A stretch of 21,414 bases of DNA from Spirogloea muscicola (Eukaryota; Streptophyta; Zygnematophyceae; Spirogloeales; Spirogloeaceae): positions 796,561 through 817,974 of the forward strand of contig WELB01000014.1 in NCBI GenBank assembly GCA_009602725.1, given 5' to 3'. A program made the translations under genes and the position numbers. Within the stretch, counting starts at the first letter, position 1. Each line of letters opens with the position of its first letter. The notes under the pieces were generated by a model, which saw only the letters and a program-made list of their open reading frames with translations, had not been told where the DNA came from and searched no databases. Below, in pieces: positions 1 to 8,970 of this stretch.

Positions 1-2
1 GC

Positions 3-671
3 GCGGCGCACGAGCGCGCGGTGGTCGCCGCCGCCGAGGAGCACGTGCGGCGGGGCCTGCTGGCGGCGAGCCTGGAGGTGGAGCGCTCGCGGCTGCGCGT
101 GGCGGAGCTCGAGCAGCGCGAGCACCGGCTCGTGACGGACATGCGCGGCATGGAGGCGCTCGTCGGCGCGCTCCGCGCCTCCCTGGAGGCAGTCATGGCT
201 GCGCAGCAGCGCCAAGCCGAGGCCATGGCGCTCTCTCGTGGGGACGCCGCCTCCGCCGATCGCGCCGAGGGTTCCGGCGACTCCGACGGCCCCGTCGACG
301 TCGACGACGCCGCCTCAGCGCACGACCACGACGCGGCCGACGCCGCCGCCGACACCGCGGACTTCTACCACCACAACCACCATCACCTCCAACACGCCGC
401 CGCGGCTGTGACCATTCGCCGCCAGGGCGAGGCCGGCGGCGCTGCCGTGAGCCATCAGCATCAGCGACCGGGTCACTTGGCCTCGGCGCCGGCGCCGCAG
501 CGCGGCTGCCGCGTCTGCCGCGTCTGCCGGGGCCCGGCGATTGCAGAGGCCAGCGTGCTGCTGCTGCCCTGCCGGCACCTGTGCGTCTGCAAGGAGTGTG
601 AGGCGAGCACCGACGCCTGCCCCTTATGCGGCGTCGAGAAGGAGGCCACTGTCCACGTCCACTTGGCCTAG
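3..671 (+). CDS. BOI-type RING-finger E3 ubiquitin ligase, C-terminal part (5' partial)
   Basis: The reading frame is open from base 3 to the TAG at 669-671, so this is probably the last exon of a gene that starts outside the window. The N-terminal 60 or so visible residues are charged and heptad-like (Glu, Arg, Leu, Ala) and would form a coiled coil. A His/Ala/Asp-rich low-complexity stretch follows. The last 50 or so residues hold a C3HC4 RING: CRVC, then VLLLPCRHLCVCKEC, then CPLC, ending in the short ATVHVHLA tail. A coiled coil followed by a C-terminal RING with LLLPCRHLC and a V-H-V tail is the plan of plant BOI/BRG and S-RNase-binding-protein RING ligases, which ubiquitinate partners in stress and cell-death responses. 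The RING ligase activity is a family inference and the substrate is unknown. The gene converges with mnmG. An AATAAA lies at 931-936 and a TGTAA at 1320-1324. Confidence 0.85.
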   Translation, partial: AAHERAVVAAAEEHVRRGLLAASLEVERSRLRVAELEQREHRLVTDMRGMEALVGALRASLEAVMAAQQRQAEAMALSRGDAASADRAEGSGDSDGPVDVDDAASAHDHDAADAAADTADFYHHNHHHLQHAAAAVTIRRQGEAGGAAVSHQHQRPGHLASAPAPQRGCRVCRVCRGPAIAEASVLLLPCRHLCVCKECEASTDACPLCGVEKEATVHVHLA

Positions 672-1564
672 GCCTGCCGGCCAGTCGCCAGCCCATTCCA
701 TTGCCATGGCCGAGCGGGCGCGCCGCTCGAGCCTCTGGTGCGAGAGATCCTGCAAGTAGCGCAAGCTGTAGCTGCAGGCTATAGATCTGAAGATGAGAAC
801 CGCGTCACTATGCGAGCCGCTCGGCAGACTTTGGCCGCTGCCATACGGCTGCTGGCGCGCTCCGAGCGGCCTTGTGAACAGTCAAATCTGGATTGTTGAC
901 TCGCAATTGTTGAGTGACAGATACTATATCAATAAATGTTTCATACTCATCAATCATGTCTCAGTCGCCATTGCTTTGTTGATGACTGTCTGGTCAGTCT
1001 GCAACCTTGCACCTCTGATAACCCACCAACCTGAAAGTTGCACAGAGGTTGTCCTTGCAGGGCTGAGAGGCTGATAAGCTGTGCTTCTCCTGTGGCTATA
1101 AATGTCAGACTGCTTGAGCAGCCCCAAGTCCATGGCTTGTGCAGTACTTGCCACCGTGCACTCCATGATTGACTTTTGGAAGACTGCTGCATGACGAGGA
1201 GCAAATGTGGCTCGCAGCCAGGAGGCTCGCATTTGCATTGGCCTTGCACTCGCTCTGGTCCTCCCTCTCCAGCAATGCATGCTGGCTCACTTTTCAAACT
1301 GTGCAATTCTTGCTTAAGATGTAAGCGGCGGGTCAACTGCACAATAGTCAGATTAGAGTGCAGTGTTTTGCCTTCAACGTTCAGTCAACATAAGGTGGAC
1401 CAGCCGAAGTGCTTGATCGCAAGCAAGCAGGGCCAATGCTCAGCTAATGTTAGGCACGTCACGAGTGAGAGCCTCTGTATTCTTGTGCGGAGTTTTCCAC
1501 CACCTTGAGCAGCAAGTACACCACCAACAAGAACATCACTGCAGATGCATTGGCCAAATCTAGA
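672..1564. other. Convergent spacer between the RING gene and mnmG
   Basis: This 893-bp stretch must hold both 3' untranslated regions. For the plus-strand RING gene there is an AATAAA at 931-936 and a TGTAA at 1320-1324. I found no TGTAA on the minus strand for mnmG. The open frames here are short, overlap on both strands and show no recognisable domain. Base composition falls from the GC-rich RING exon to near balance. Confidence 0.6.
931..936 (+). terminator. Candidate AATAAA polyadenylation signal for the RING gene
   Basis: AATAAA lies 260 bases after the RING stop codon. The green-algal alternative TGTAA is at 1320-1324, 649 bases after the stop. Which one is used cannot be decided from sequence alone. 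Confidence 0.3.
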
Positions 1565-4500
1565 CTAGCTCTCAGCCACCGCCACCAGATCACTGGCCAC
1601 CTGAAGCCTCTTGTCTGCGCCGCTCCGCCTCTGACGCTGGAGGACCTCCAGGTGGATGAGGAGAGCCGTCACGTCCGCTGGATTCACTCCACCCACGCGC
1701 TGCGCCTGGCCGATGCATGTGGGCTTGATCTGCGGGAGGGGCACTTGCGCAGCCAGTCAATAGACGTCATGCAGCAGCAGCAGCACATGGTTTCCATATG
1801 AAGCGCGGATTCACAGCTGAACGCTGAGTCTGGAAGTCGGTCATGGACAGCGCAAGCAGCTTCACAATGAGGAAGGATGGCGATGGCGAGCTTAGCACCT
1901 TGTTGAGCTTTTCCCTGGCCTCCATGGAGATCGTGGCAATACTGCTGTAGTCGATGCCAGCGGGGATTGGCCGATGCTCCTTTGCCGCCATCTGCATCCT
2001 TACATGGTCTTGCTTTTGTCACTGTCAGCTCGCACTCCGAAGGTCAGAAGAATGCGTCTCCAGGGCATATCACGCTTGTGAATGACTTCTGCTTCTGGAA
2101 AGTCACACAGGTCAAGCATCGACAATAAAGAACGCCCACCTGCTCGAGCTGCTGCTGCTGGCGTAGTATGAACCCCTCATACTTCACGTCAATCTCAACG
2201 CACTCTTGCTCAACCTGCGAGACCTCAGGGTCCGCAAGGCCGTGCCGCTCCAAGAGCTCATAGTGCACGTGCGGCCGCCGGAGTATGCTGTCCAAGCTCA
2301 CACCCGCCTTCAATGGCTGGCCGCACAACTCCTCGACCTCCGCTGCGATTGGGTCGCTCACTGGGGCCGCCGCAGAAGCATCAGCAAAGAGGGGCAACAC
2401 ATGGGTGGAAATGACTTAGCATCAGCATGCGTTGCCGCAGGGTATCAGCAGCAGGCATCAGCAACAAGATGTCAACTGTTCACGACGGGTCTTCATGTGT
2501 TACTCCCCCTAGTCATACTCTGTGATGAGGAAGGAGTGCCCACGCACTTGCATGGAAATGGGCAACAACATCTGTGCATTTGGCCAGGTCCAAAACCAAG
2601 CACTTGGACTTTTGCCTTGCTCTGAAAGCAGAGACGCAGCGCCAGGCTTGTGCCAACGAATGGGCAAGCACTAATGGGTGACCGAGTAGCAAATTGCACT
2701 GACCTCCGATTCGAATCTTCCGTATGCGGACCTTCTCCGCCGCAATGCGCTCCTGCTTGCTCTGGTAGAGAGCCCACCGACGGTCATCGACCAGCCCCAA
2801 GTCCCGGCCAACTGGCGTGAGTCGGCTGTCTGCATTGTCTGATCGCAGCAGCAGCCTGTATTCAGAGCGACTGCGCAACGGGACACAGTGTCAGAAGAAG
2901 CTGGGACGAAGATGAAGCGAGGCCAATGCCACAGATCTCTTGTTCCACCAAGCTTGACTCTGCAAATTGGTGCCTGGAATCACGTCGTAGCGTCTTGCCT
3001 TGTCAACATGCGGTAGGGCTCGCGCAGGTCCTTGGTGACCAGGTCGTCAATCAGCGTACCGATGTAGCTACTCTCTCGCTCCAGCGTCAGCATTGGCTTG
3101 CCGGCAGCCAGCTGCGCAGCATTTATCCCTGCCAGGAGCCCCTGAAAAGTGCCACATTGAAATAACATTGATGGCTCTTCTGCAACGTCCAGCAGGCCTT
3201 GAGCTACAATGCTGGCCAGGTGAAGAGTCAGCTGCTGATGATGCAAAAATGGATTGGCAACTGTTTCAACACTTGTAGCGTAGGCTGGCTGAGAGAGCGG
3301 CCTTGCCTGTGCGGCTGCCTCCTCGTAGCCGGTTGTGCCATTAATCTGACCAGAGAAGAAAAGGCCGTCAAGGCGCTTAGTGAGCAGTGTCCGCTGGCAT
3401 TGATTCGCGGGCAGGTAGTCGTACTCCACCGCATAAGCTGGCCGGAGCATAGTGCAGTGCTCCAAGCCCGGCAACGTCCGAAGCAGCGCCAGCTGGAGCC
3501 GCTCTGGAAGGCCAGTCGAGAAGCCCTGAGAGAACCAAGGACCATGTAAGACACAGAGACTGTCGTTGATGATGCTGCAGAAACTCTACTTCAGAACCTC
3601 TGTTTCTGCCGCTTATGACAGATCCAGACCTCACTTGTGCTAACATGCAATGACCACCTTTTTGGCACTAAACAAGTTAGTGAGTGACAAGCGAGCAGTT
3701 AGTGTGGGCTGCCGATGCTTGCCTGCACATAAAGCTCTGGCACGGTGCGTCCCTCCGGCTCTAAGAAGACCTGATGTGACTCCTTGTCACGGAACCTCAC
3801 AATCTGTAGGCAAAAGAGTAGCAGTCAGTTGACGGGAACCGGAGCACCTTAAGCACCATTCCCAAACCCGTGGTTAGGTAGTACACAAATCCTCATAAAT
3901 TTGTCAATGACAACACTTCTTTGATAACCCATACTAGAATATGACAGGCGCATGCGAAATGTGCACCTTGTCCTCAATGGAAGGGCAGTACCGTGGCCCT
4001 TTGGCCTCCACCCACCCTCCGTACGTCGGCGTCTCGCCCAGATTGTCCTCGATCAGCTTGTGGGTCGCTGCCGTGGTGCGCGTCAAGTAGCAGCTTAGCT
4101 GCTCCCGCTCCACGTGCACCTCCGGATCGAAGCTGAACCACCGCACCTGGATTCCAAGACCAAACAAAGTCAGGTGTCATTACTAAGGTGAGGGTTCAAT
4201 CTATTGTAACATTTAGGCAGTCTGCTGCCTGATCGTGACGATCAACAGCCTCTGCCTATTGCACAATCTGTGCTGGTCCTCTCAATCGTCTGAGACAACA
4301 AATCCGTCAACGACATCGTTAAGCATAGAGTAACCCTGGTCTTTGATGTAGAGGAGCGCTCTCACCTCGTCATCGCCCGGCTGAGTCTCCAGCCTGGAAC
4401 GGTCGATGCTACGGATGTCTACACGCGCGGGCGTGCCGGTCTTGAGTCGGTCAGTCTCGAAGCCCAGCGCGACGAGGTTCTCAGTGAGGCCCAGGGCCGC

Positions 4501-6093
4501 GCCCTCGCCGGCGCGGCCCGCGGGCATGGAGCTGCGCCCGATCCAGATGCGCCCGTTCATGAAGGTTCCCGTCGTCAACACCACCGCCGCCGCCCGGAAA
4601 GCCACGCCGAAGAAGGTCCGCACGCCCTCCACGTTGTCGTTGGGCCCCACCAGCAGCTCCGTCGCCATGGCCTCACGGATGCACAGGTCCGGCGTGCTGC
4701 CAGGCATACACGTTTAGTACGTCATAAGTGTGCCTCGCTTGTCGCATTGCGCTTCAGGCTTTGAGGAGCCTAATGTTGAGGAGCCTGGTCATGTGGGACC
4801 CTCACTTGTCCAGGACTGCCTTCATCGTGATGGCATACTCGCGCTTGTCCGTCTGCGCACGGAGCGCCCACACAGCGGGGCCCTTGGACCGATTGAGCAC
4901 CCGCTTCTGCAGGTAGCATCTGCTCCGCAGGAGGTGGCAAGGGGGAGCAGCCGCGCAAGCACGAGGGGGCCTCAGAAGGGGACCAGCGAAATGTCATTGG
5001 CACACTCTATTAAGGACCTAAAATATTATAATGATGCTGGCAAACCATTCAACTAGCTGATGTTAAATATCAGACTGCACGGCGGCCAGCTTCTCTGACT
5101 CGAGTCAAACAGGACGCCACTGGGAGGTCCCGTTGGGGGAGAGAGACACGGTGCACCTGTCGGCAATCTTCCCAATCTCGCCACCCAGCGCGTCGACTTC
5201 GTGCACCAGCTGCGACTTGGCAGGGCCCCCGACGGCGGGGTTGCAAGGCTGCGCGTGCAGCACGAGTGCGCGACAATGGTGGGCGGGTGAGCGGCTCCCC
5301 AAGCTCGCATGGCTGCTTGGAGCGGCAGCTGCTTGGAGCTTGACATGAAGTCTTAGGAATATTGGTTTGGTTTTGGGGTTTAAGGGTGAGCCGGACCTGC
5401 CAGGCGATGCGGTCGGGGTTAAGCGTGAGGAGGAGTGTGCGGGCGCCGAGGCGCGCCGCCGCCAGCGCGGCCTCGCAGCCGGCGTGCCCGCCGCCCACCA
5501 CGATCACGTCGTAGCGCTCGTCCTCCGAGCCCGCCTCGCCTGCAATGCAGCGTGTATTGAGCGATGGAGGGCCTGAGAGTCGCCAAGTACGACGGCAAGC
5601 ACACTCACAGGTGTACACAATGTGCTGCTAAGCTGACCCATTCATTGAACGTGAGATTATATCTCACTGTAGACTTCACCATTTACGTGGAGTTCAGATG
5701 AGAGCAACTATTTGTCATCAAACTCGATTCAATCTCAACACGACCCTCGCCTGCGCAGCGCAGGGCGTGAGGGGCCTGCGCCGGTCTCGCCGGCGTGGCG
5801 CTCGCAGAGGGTTAGGAACAAAAGTAGGGTCTGAGGTCAAGCCCTAAGCCCTCGCCGGCACTCACCCAAGGACGACGGCACCGGCGACTGCGAAGCGGCA
5901 TGGGCGGCGGCTGCTGAGAAGAAGCTGCGGCGCGGCAAGCACCGGCCGGGCGCCGCCGCCGCCGCCTCCGGAGCCGCCAGCACCGTCACCGCCGCCGGCT
6001 GGAGGCGCTGCCAGGGACGGCCGCTGGTGCTTTTCCCGCGCCCGCGCCACGCGCGACGGCGGCGGCGGCAGCGGCGGCCAGCGCCCGCGGCAT
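1565..6093 (-). CDS. mnmG: Organellar tRNA uridine 5-carboxymethylaminomethyl modification enzyme MnmG/GidA (14 exons)
   Basis: MnmG is an FAD enzyme that, with GTPase MnmE and methylene-tetrahydrofolate, installs the cmnm5 group on wobble U34 of tRNAs; in plants it serves organelles. Exons in transcript order: 6093-5990, 5924-5866, 5539-5397, 5248-5157, 4919-4806, 4696-4366, 4146-3967, 3803-3723, 3525-3307, 3141-2999, 2870-2704, 2360-2140, 1991-1899, 1729-1565 (703 codons plus TAG). Phases agree at every join. The Ala-rich first 54 residues look like a transit peptide. Residues 67-79 ([13 protein letters not shown]) are the FAD-binding loop. Cys104 in PCNPAVGG and Cys335 in [11 protein letters not shown] match catalytic E. 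coli Cys47 and Cys277. Residues 427-442 are the second GidA signature ([16 protein letters not shown]). The C-terminal [15 protein letters not shown] is the MnmE-binding end. Introns 8, 9 and 10 start with GC. Exons 1 and 2 and the start codon are tentative; the rest is firm. Confidence 0.95.
2871..2998 (-). other. GC-AG intron 10 of mnmG
   Basis: The upstream exon must end ACA AG so that the next exon, beginning T CGC TCT GAA, completes the conserved MLTSRSEYRL. The bases after AG are GCAAGA, so the donor is GC. The acceptor is GCGCAG. No GT donor nearby restores the frame. Confidence 0.9.
3142..3306 (-). other. GC-AG intron 9 of mnmG
   Basis: The invariant GYEEAAAQ ends in CAG and is followed directly by GCAAGG. 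The downstream exon opens after TTTTCAG with [11 protein letters not shown], giving the family-perfect AAAQGLLAG. Reading through instead would give [10 protein letters not shown], which the family does not have. Confidence 0.92.
3526..3722 (-). other. GC-AG intron 8 of mnmG
   Basis: The exon coding [15 protein letters not shown] ends in CAG followed by GCAAGC. The next exon begins after TCTCTCAG with [11 protein letters not shown], matching the family order E-x-Y-x-x-G-x-S-T. Phase is 0 on both sides. Confidence 0.9.
5925..5989 (-). other. Proposed 65-nt intron 1 of mnmG in the transit-peptide region
   Basis: The only suitable ATG, at 6093-6091, opens [18 protein letters not shown] but hits a TGA about 35 codons later. 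The frame that joins exon 3 correctly has no ATG back to an upstream stop. Splicing from GTGACG (just inside 5989) to CGCCGCAG (5925) joins the two frames exactly (SSRRRFFSAAAA). The segment is short and GC-rich, unlike the other introns. An assembly indel or a non-AUG start remains possible. Confidence 0.45.
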
Positions 6094-6861
6094 GCCACGG
6101 AGTTCGGAGACCTAACCCTAACCCTTTGCTCCCGGATTGCGGAAAAGCTCAGAAGCCCACCGGTGGGATTAGTGATTCAATTTAGCAGCAGGTTGCATAT
6201 ACACATCTGTCGATGTGCTAGCCTACGTACTTGCCACTCATCATGCCCTCCATCAATCAATACTGTCCATTCCCGTTGAATATGGGAGGGGGTGGCGGAG
6301 TGAAGGCGCTTGCCCTGTATACTTTGTTCTTTTTCTAAGCTGGTCAATCACAGCCATCGGCCATCTACAGGAAGAGACTTGCTCTCCTAATGAGCAAGTG
6401 GCTTGAATCTGCCACCCTTTCCATTCATGCGCACCGAGCGGGCCTTCTCTCTCTCCTCTCTTAGGAATATTGTGTATTTCTCTTAGGCGAGGTACAAGAA
6501 ACGGGAAAGAGAATAAACAGCTCTTTTGCTGGTCGCGTTGTTGTTACGGAGGCATATAAAGGCCCAGCTTCGACACACATCGCTGGGCACGCAGTGGGCG
6601 GTGCAGAACAAAGAAAACTGCGGCACTACTACGATTACCCCCAATGCGATCAGCTCCTGCCAGCGGCAATCAACATATTTGTTTAGCTTAGCAGAGGTTA
6701 CTGAGTGATTCGTAGCTGCTTTGTTTCTGTTTCTTAGCGCTTCCCCTGGCCCCCTTCTCGTACTCTGTTCATTCTTTTCCGGGCTGGCTTTTCCAGCCCC
6801 TATTCTTAATGGGCGAGCACTTTCTCTTTTCTCACATATTTGGCTGTCTGGGTCCTCGTTT
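6094..6861. other. Spacer upstream of mnmG, left of the foldback element
   Basis: This 768-bp stretch contains the mnmG promoter side. It has a telomere-like repeat at 6111-6124 and a TATA-like TATAAAGG at about 6555 on the plus strand, with no gene I can recognise behind it. Pyrimidine-rich runs occur at 6444-6460. The open frames here are short, overlap on both strands and have no domain. Confidence 0.5.
6111..6124. repeat. Telomere-like CCCTAA repeat upstream of mnmG
   Basis: CCTAACCCTAACCC gives two tandem TTAGGG units on the mnmG sense strand, ending 18 bases upstream of the proposed ATG. Plant promoters of translation-related genes often carry telo-boxes (AAACCCTAA) near the start. The resemblance is clear in sequence, but a regulatory role is an inference. 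Confidence 0.5.
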
Positions 6862-6913
6862 CCACACTCTCCTTCAAAACATTGCCAATCTAGGCTACAC
6901 ATGACGTGCAGAT

Positions 6914-7117
6914 GTGTTTCCGGCTGAGATGGGCTTGCCAGCTGCATATCTGTCGCTCTTGCGATGCCAAGTTTCAGCCTGTTTGCAGCGTGCTCAGGCT
7001 AGTGCCTTGCACCAGAAAGCTGGGCGAGCTCTTGTTGGTGGCAGAAGGGCTCCGTTTCTGGCATCTAGTATTCATGCATCGATTAGTTACCTTTATGTTT
7101 TAACCCGTGGTTATTGA
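6914..7117 (+). pseudogene. Left-arm copy of an unknown repeat-borne reading frame
   Basis: The frame reads VFPAEMGLPAAYLSLLR and ends in LYVLTRGY with a TGA. It aligns codon for codon, without indels, to the frame in the right arm. A few codons upstream the left copy has TGA where the right copy has CGA (GYT-stop against GYTRRAD), so this copy is interrupted. I do not recognise the family. Confidence 0.35.
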
Positions 7118-7282
7118 GCGGGTCAATCTGCTGTAGGTTATGTAGATCTTAACATGTGCTTGCCAATGTACTTGGCCATTTGGCCTACAATTGTTTCTAA
7201 TACACGGACTTTTCTTGTCAACGTGAGGCAAAGCAAAGGCCGCGAGAGGCCAGCCCAAAAGCGCTTTTCCACATCTTTTCCT

Positions 7283-7419
7283 GATTAGCTGCTCCTCACT
7301 CGCGGTTACCAAGTGATATATCCTACCGGGCAAGCTCTGAGGCAGCGCCCCCCTTGGGAAGCCACTTTCTTACCCGGTAGGATAACCACTTAGTGACCTC
7401 TAGTGAGGAGCCGCAAATC
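7283..7419. repeat. Nested inverted repeat in the core of the foldback element
   Basis: The left stem, 7283-7330, reads on the minus strand CCCGGTAGGATATATCACTT and onwards. The right stem, 7373-7419, reads CCCGGTAGGATAACCACTTA on the plus strand and continues with AGTGAGGAGC in both. The stems of about 48 bp are separated by 42 bp and could form a long imperfect hairpin. A third, direct copy of part of the motif lies at 7482-7510. Confidence 0.75.
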
Positions 7420-7610
7420 AGAAAGACTAGCAGCCGGAAATCACTTCCCCTGTCGAAAGCCAGAGGTTGCAGCTAGATCTTGGGTAGGATGGATCACTTT
7501 GTAACCACGAGTTCAGCCCTTCAAGGGCTGGCATCTGCCTGCCCCTCTTCTCTATGGGCGCGCAATTTCTTTGGGGGAGCCACTTCTTCCCTGTGGGAGA
7601 GCCACTTCCC
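7354..7610 (+). repeat. Three spaced copies of a GGGA-GCCACTT motif
   Basis: TTGGGAAGCCACTTTCTT lies at 7354-7371, TTGGGGGAGCCACTTCTTCC at 7571-7590 and GTGGGAGAGCCACTTCCCTG at 7593-7612. They share GGGA(G)(A)GCCACTT in the same orientation inside the foldback core. They may be remnants of internal duplication. Confidence 0.45.
7482..7510 (+). repeat. Third copy of the GGTAGGAT...ATCACTT...GTAACC motif
   Basis: GGGTAGGATGGATCACTTTG followed by TAACCACGAG matches the reverse complement of the left nested stem (GGTAGGATATATCACTTGG, TAACCGCGAG) with only a few differences. It is in direct orientation to the right stem. Confidence 0.6.
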
Positions 7611-7902
7611 TGCAGCTAGAGCACGGCCAGCACGCAGATGCAAGGCGTGCAAGCAGGCGAAGCAGTTGGCCAGGTCCGAAGGGGCCTCACTGACAGGAGG
7701 GAGAAGGCGTGCGATGCTTTTAGATGAAAAGGGTGGCCATTACAAGCCAATACATTGTAAAGAGTAGTGCAGAAATGCACCTACACACAATGGGACCGCG
7801 CGAAATTCATGATCGTGTATTTGAAAGAAACGAAGGCCAAGTGGCCAAGTACAAAGGCAAGCACATCTAATGACCTTCATAAGCTACAGCAGATTGACCC
7901 GC

Positions 7903-8106
7903 TCAGTAACCACGGGTCAAAACATAAAGGTTGCTTATCAATGCCTGAGTAGTAGATGTCAGATACGAAGCCCTTCTGCCACCAACTAGAGCTCGCCCAG
8001 GTTTCTGGTGCAAAGCATTAGCCTGAGCACGCTGCAATGAGGCCGAAACTCGTCGTCGCAAGAACGACGGATATGCAGCTGGCAGGCCCATCTCAGCCGG
8101 AAACAC
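7903..8106 (-). pseudogene. Right-arm copy of an unknown repeat-borne reading frame
   Basis: The frame reads VFPAEMGLPAAYPSFLRRR and ends LYVLTRGY, TGA. On the minus strand it is open further upstream (TLQNIANLGYTRRAD) to a TGA about 40 codons before. An AG acceptor-like CTCCAG precedes NIANLGY, so it could be an exon of a former element gene. About 15 of 68 codons differ by amino acid from the left copy and about 8 are silent, so the arms show no clear purifying selection. The family is unrecognised. Confidence 0.35.
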
Positions 8107-8210
8107 ATCTGCACGTCGTGTGTAGCCTAGGTTGGCAATATTCTGGAGGGTGTGGAGAGTGTGAAGTGGGGAGGAACTAACTCATCACCCCCTTCCATCT
8201 TTCCTGGTGT

Positions 8211-8260
8211 CTTACCACAACACTGTGGCGGCTTGCCTTACCACAACACTGGTGGCTTGC
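8211..8260 (+). repeat. Two tandem copies of a 24-26 bp unit
   Basis: CTTACCACAACACTG occurs at 8211-8225 and again at 8237-8251. Each copy is followed by a GTGGC-GGCTTGC-like tail, and a degenerate third start (CTTAG) follows. It lies just outside the right arm of the foldback element. No function is seen. Confidence 0.7.
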
Positions 8261-8970
8261 CTTAGCTTGGCCTCCCATTCCATTTGCGCAGCGGGGTTGC
8301 TCTTCCTCCCCTCAGCTCATCTGACTTCCTACTGCTGACACGGGGGTATTGAGGGCGCCCTGTCTGCCTAGCCTTTGGCTCCGTCATGAACACCTGTATG
8401 CATTTGGCTGGCATTTCACAGCCGATTCTTTCATATCAGCAGCCGCTTCCCCCCATTTACGCGCACAGCGCGCCTTCTCTCCCGCCCGTCGAGGCCCTTC
8501 CCCCCAGCATCGGCGTTGGAGCTGCCCGCCGCCGCCGCCGCCGGCTGCTGCGCCTCTCTCACGGCGTGCGTCTTGCTCAAGGAGCTACGCATCTCTGGCG
8601 GCGCTGCTGCGGCGAGCACCTCAGCTTCTGGGCTTCCTCTCCCTCCCTGCGCGCCCGAGGAGACCGCCGTCCTGCGCCGCCACGGCGCCCCCTTGCCACG
8701 CTCCGCGCGTGTCGCGCAGGCTCCAAGGCCGCCGCCGCTCGTAGCCACTGACTGCCACGATCGTTAGAACCGGCGGGACGCTCCTCCCTGCGGCACGTGA
8801 TGCAATCGGGCACATTGGGTGGCCAACCTCGCCTCCTTGGGCTAGACGCGCCCTCGGCCACGCGCCTGCGCCCGGCTCGGGAGTGAGCGCCAACGTGGGC
8901 CGGCAGCAGCGCGAACGACGTCGTCGTTTCAGCAGGCTCTCCTTCCCCACCAACCATTGCGGCAGGCACC
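8261..8970. other. Upstream region of VPS2
   Basis: This 710-bp stretch precedes the VPS2 start codon. It turns GC-rich from about 8440 and includes GCC-repeat runs near 8523-8543. Long open frames exist on both strands at 8349-8767 and 8577-9124, but they overlap each other in low-complexity Arg/Ala/Pro-rich sequence and carry no domain, so I treat them as composition artefacts. It probably contains the VPS2 promoter and 5' UTR. Confidence 0.5.

Larger units (their letters stand above)
6862..8165. mobile_element. Foldback-like element: two inverted arms around a 600-bp core
   Basis: The plus strand at about 6862-7206 and the reverse complement of about 7813-8165 align for some 350 bp with about 80-87% identity and few indels. 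Shared landmarks run in the same order: TTGCCAA, CTAGGCTACACA, GACGTGCAGATGTGTTTCC, CAGCGTGCTCAGGCTA, GGTGGCAGAAGGGCT, GAGCGGGTCAATCTGC, then AATACACG. The 606-bp core has a second, nested inverted repeat. No transposase, target-site duplication or sharp terminus is evident. It could be an old foldback transposon or MITE, or two head-to-head copies of one dispersed repeat. The arms carry matching 67-codon frames that I do not recognise. Confidence 0.7.

Noticed and set aside
2206-2625. 139-codon plus-strand frame over mnmG
   Set aside because: It is antisense to mnmG exon 12 (2140-2360), whose protein matches the family well.
5351-6472. Identical 14-bp TCTTAGGAATATTG at 5351 and 6459
   Set aside because: It is too short, the flanks do not match, and it does not bracket the repeat element as a target-site duplication would.
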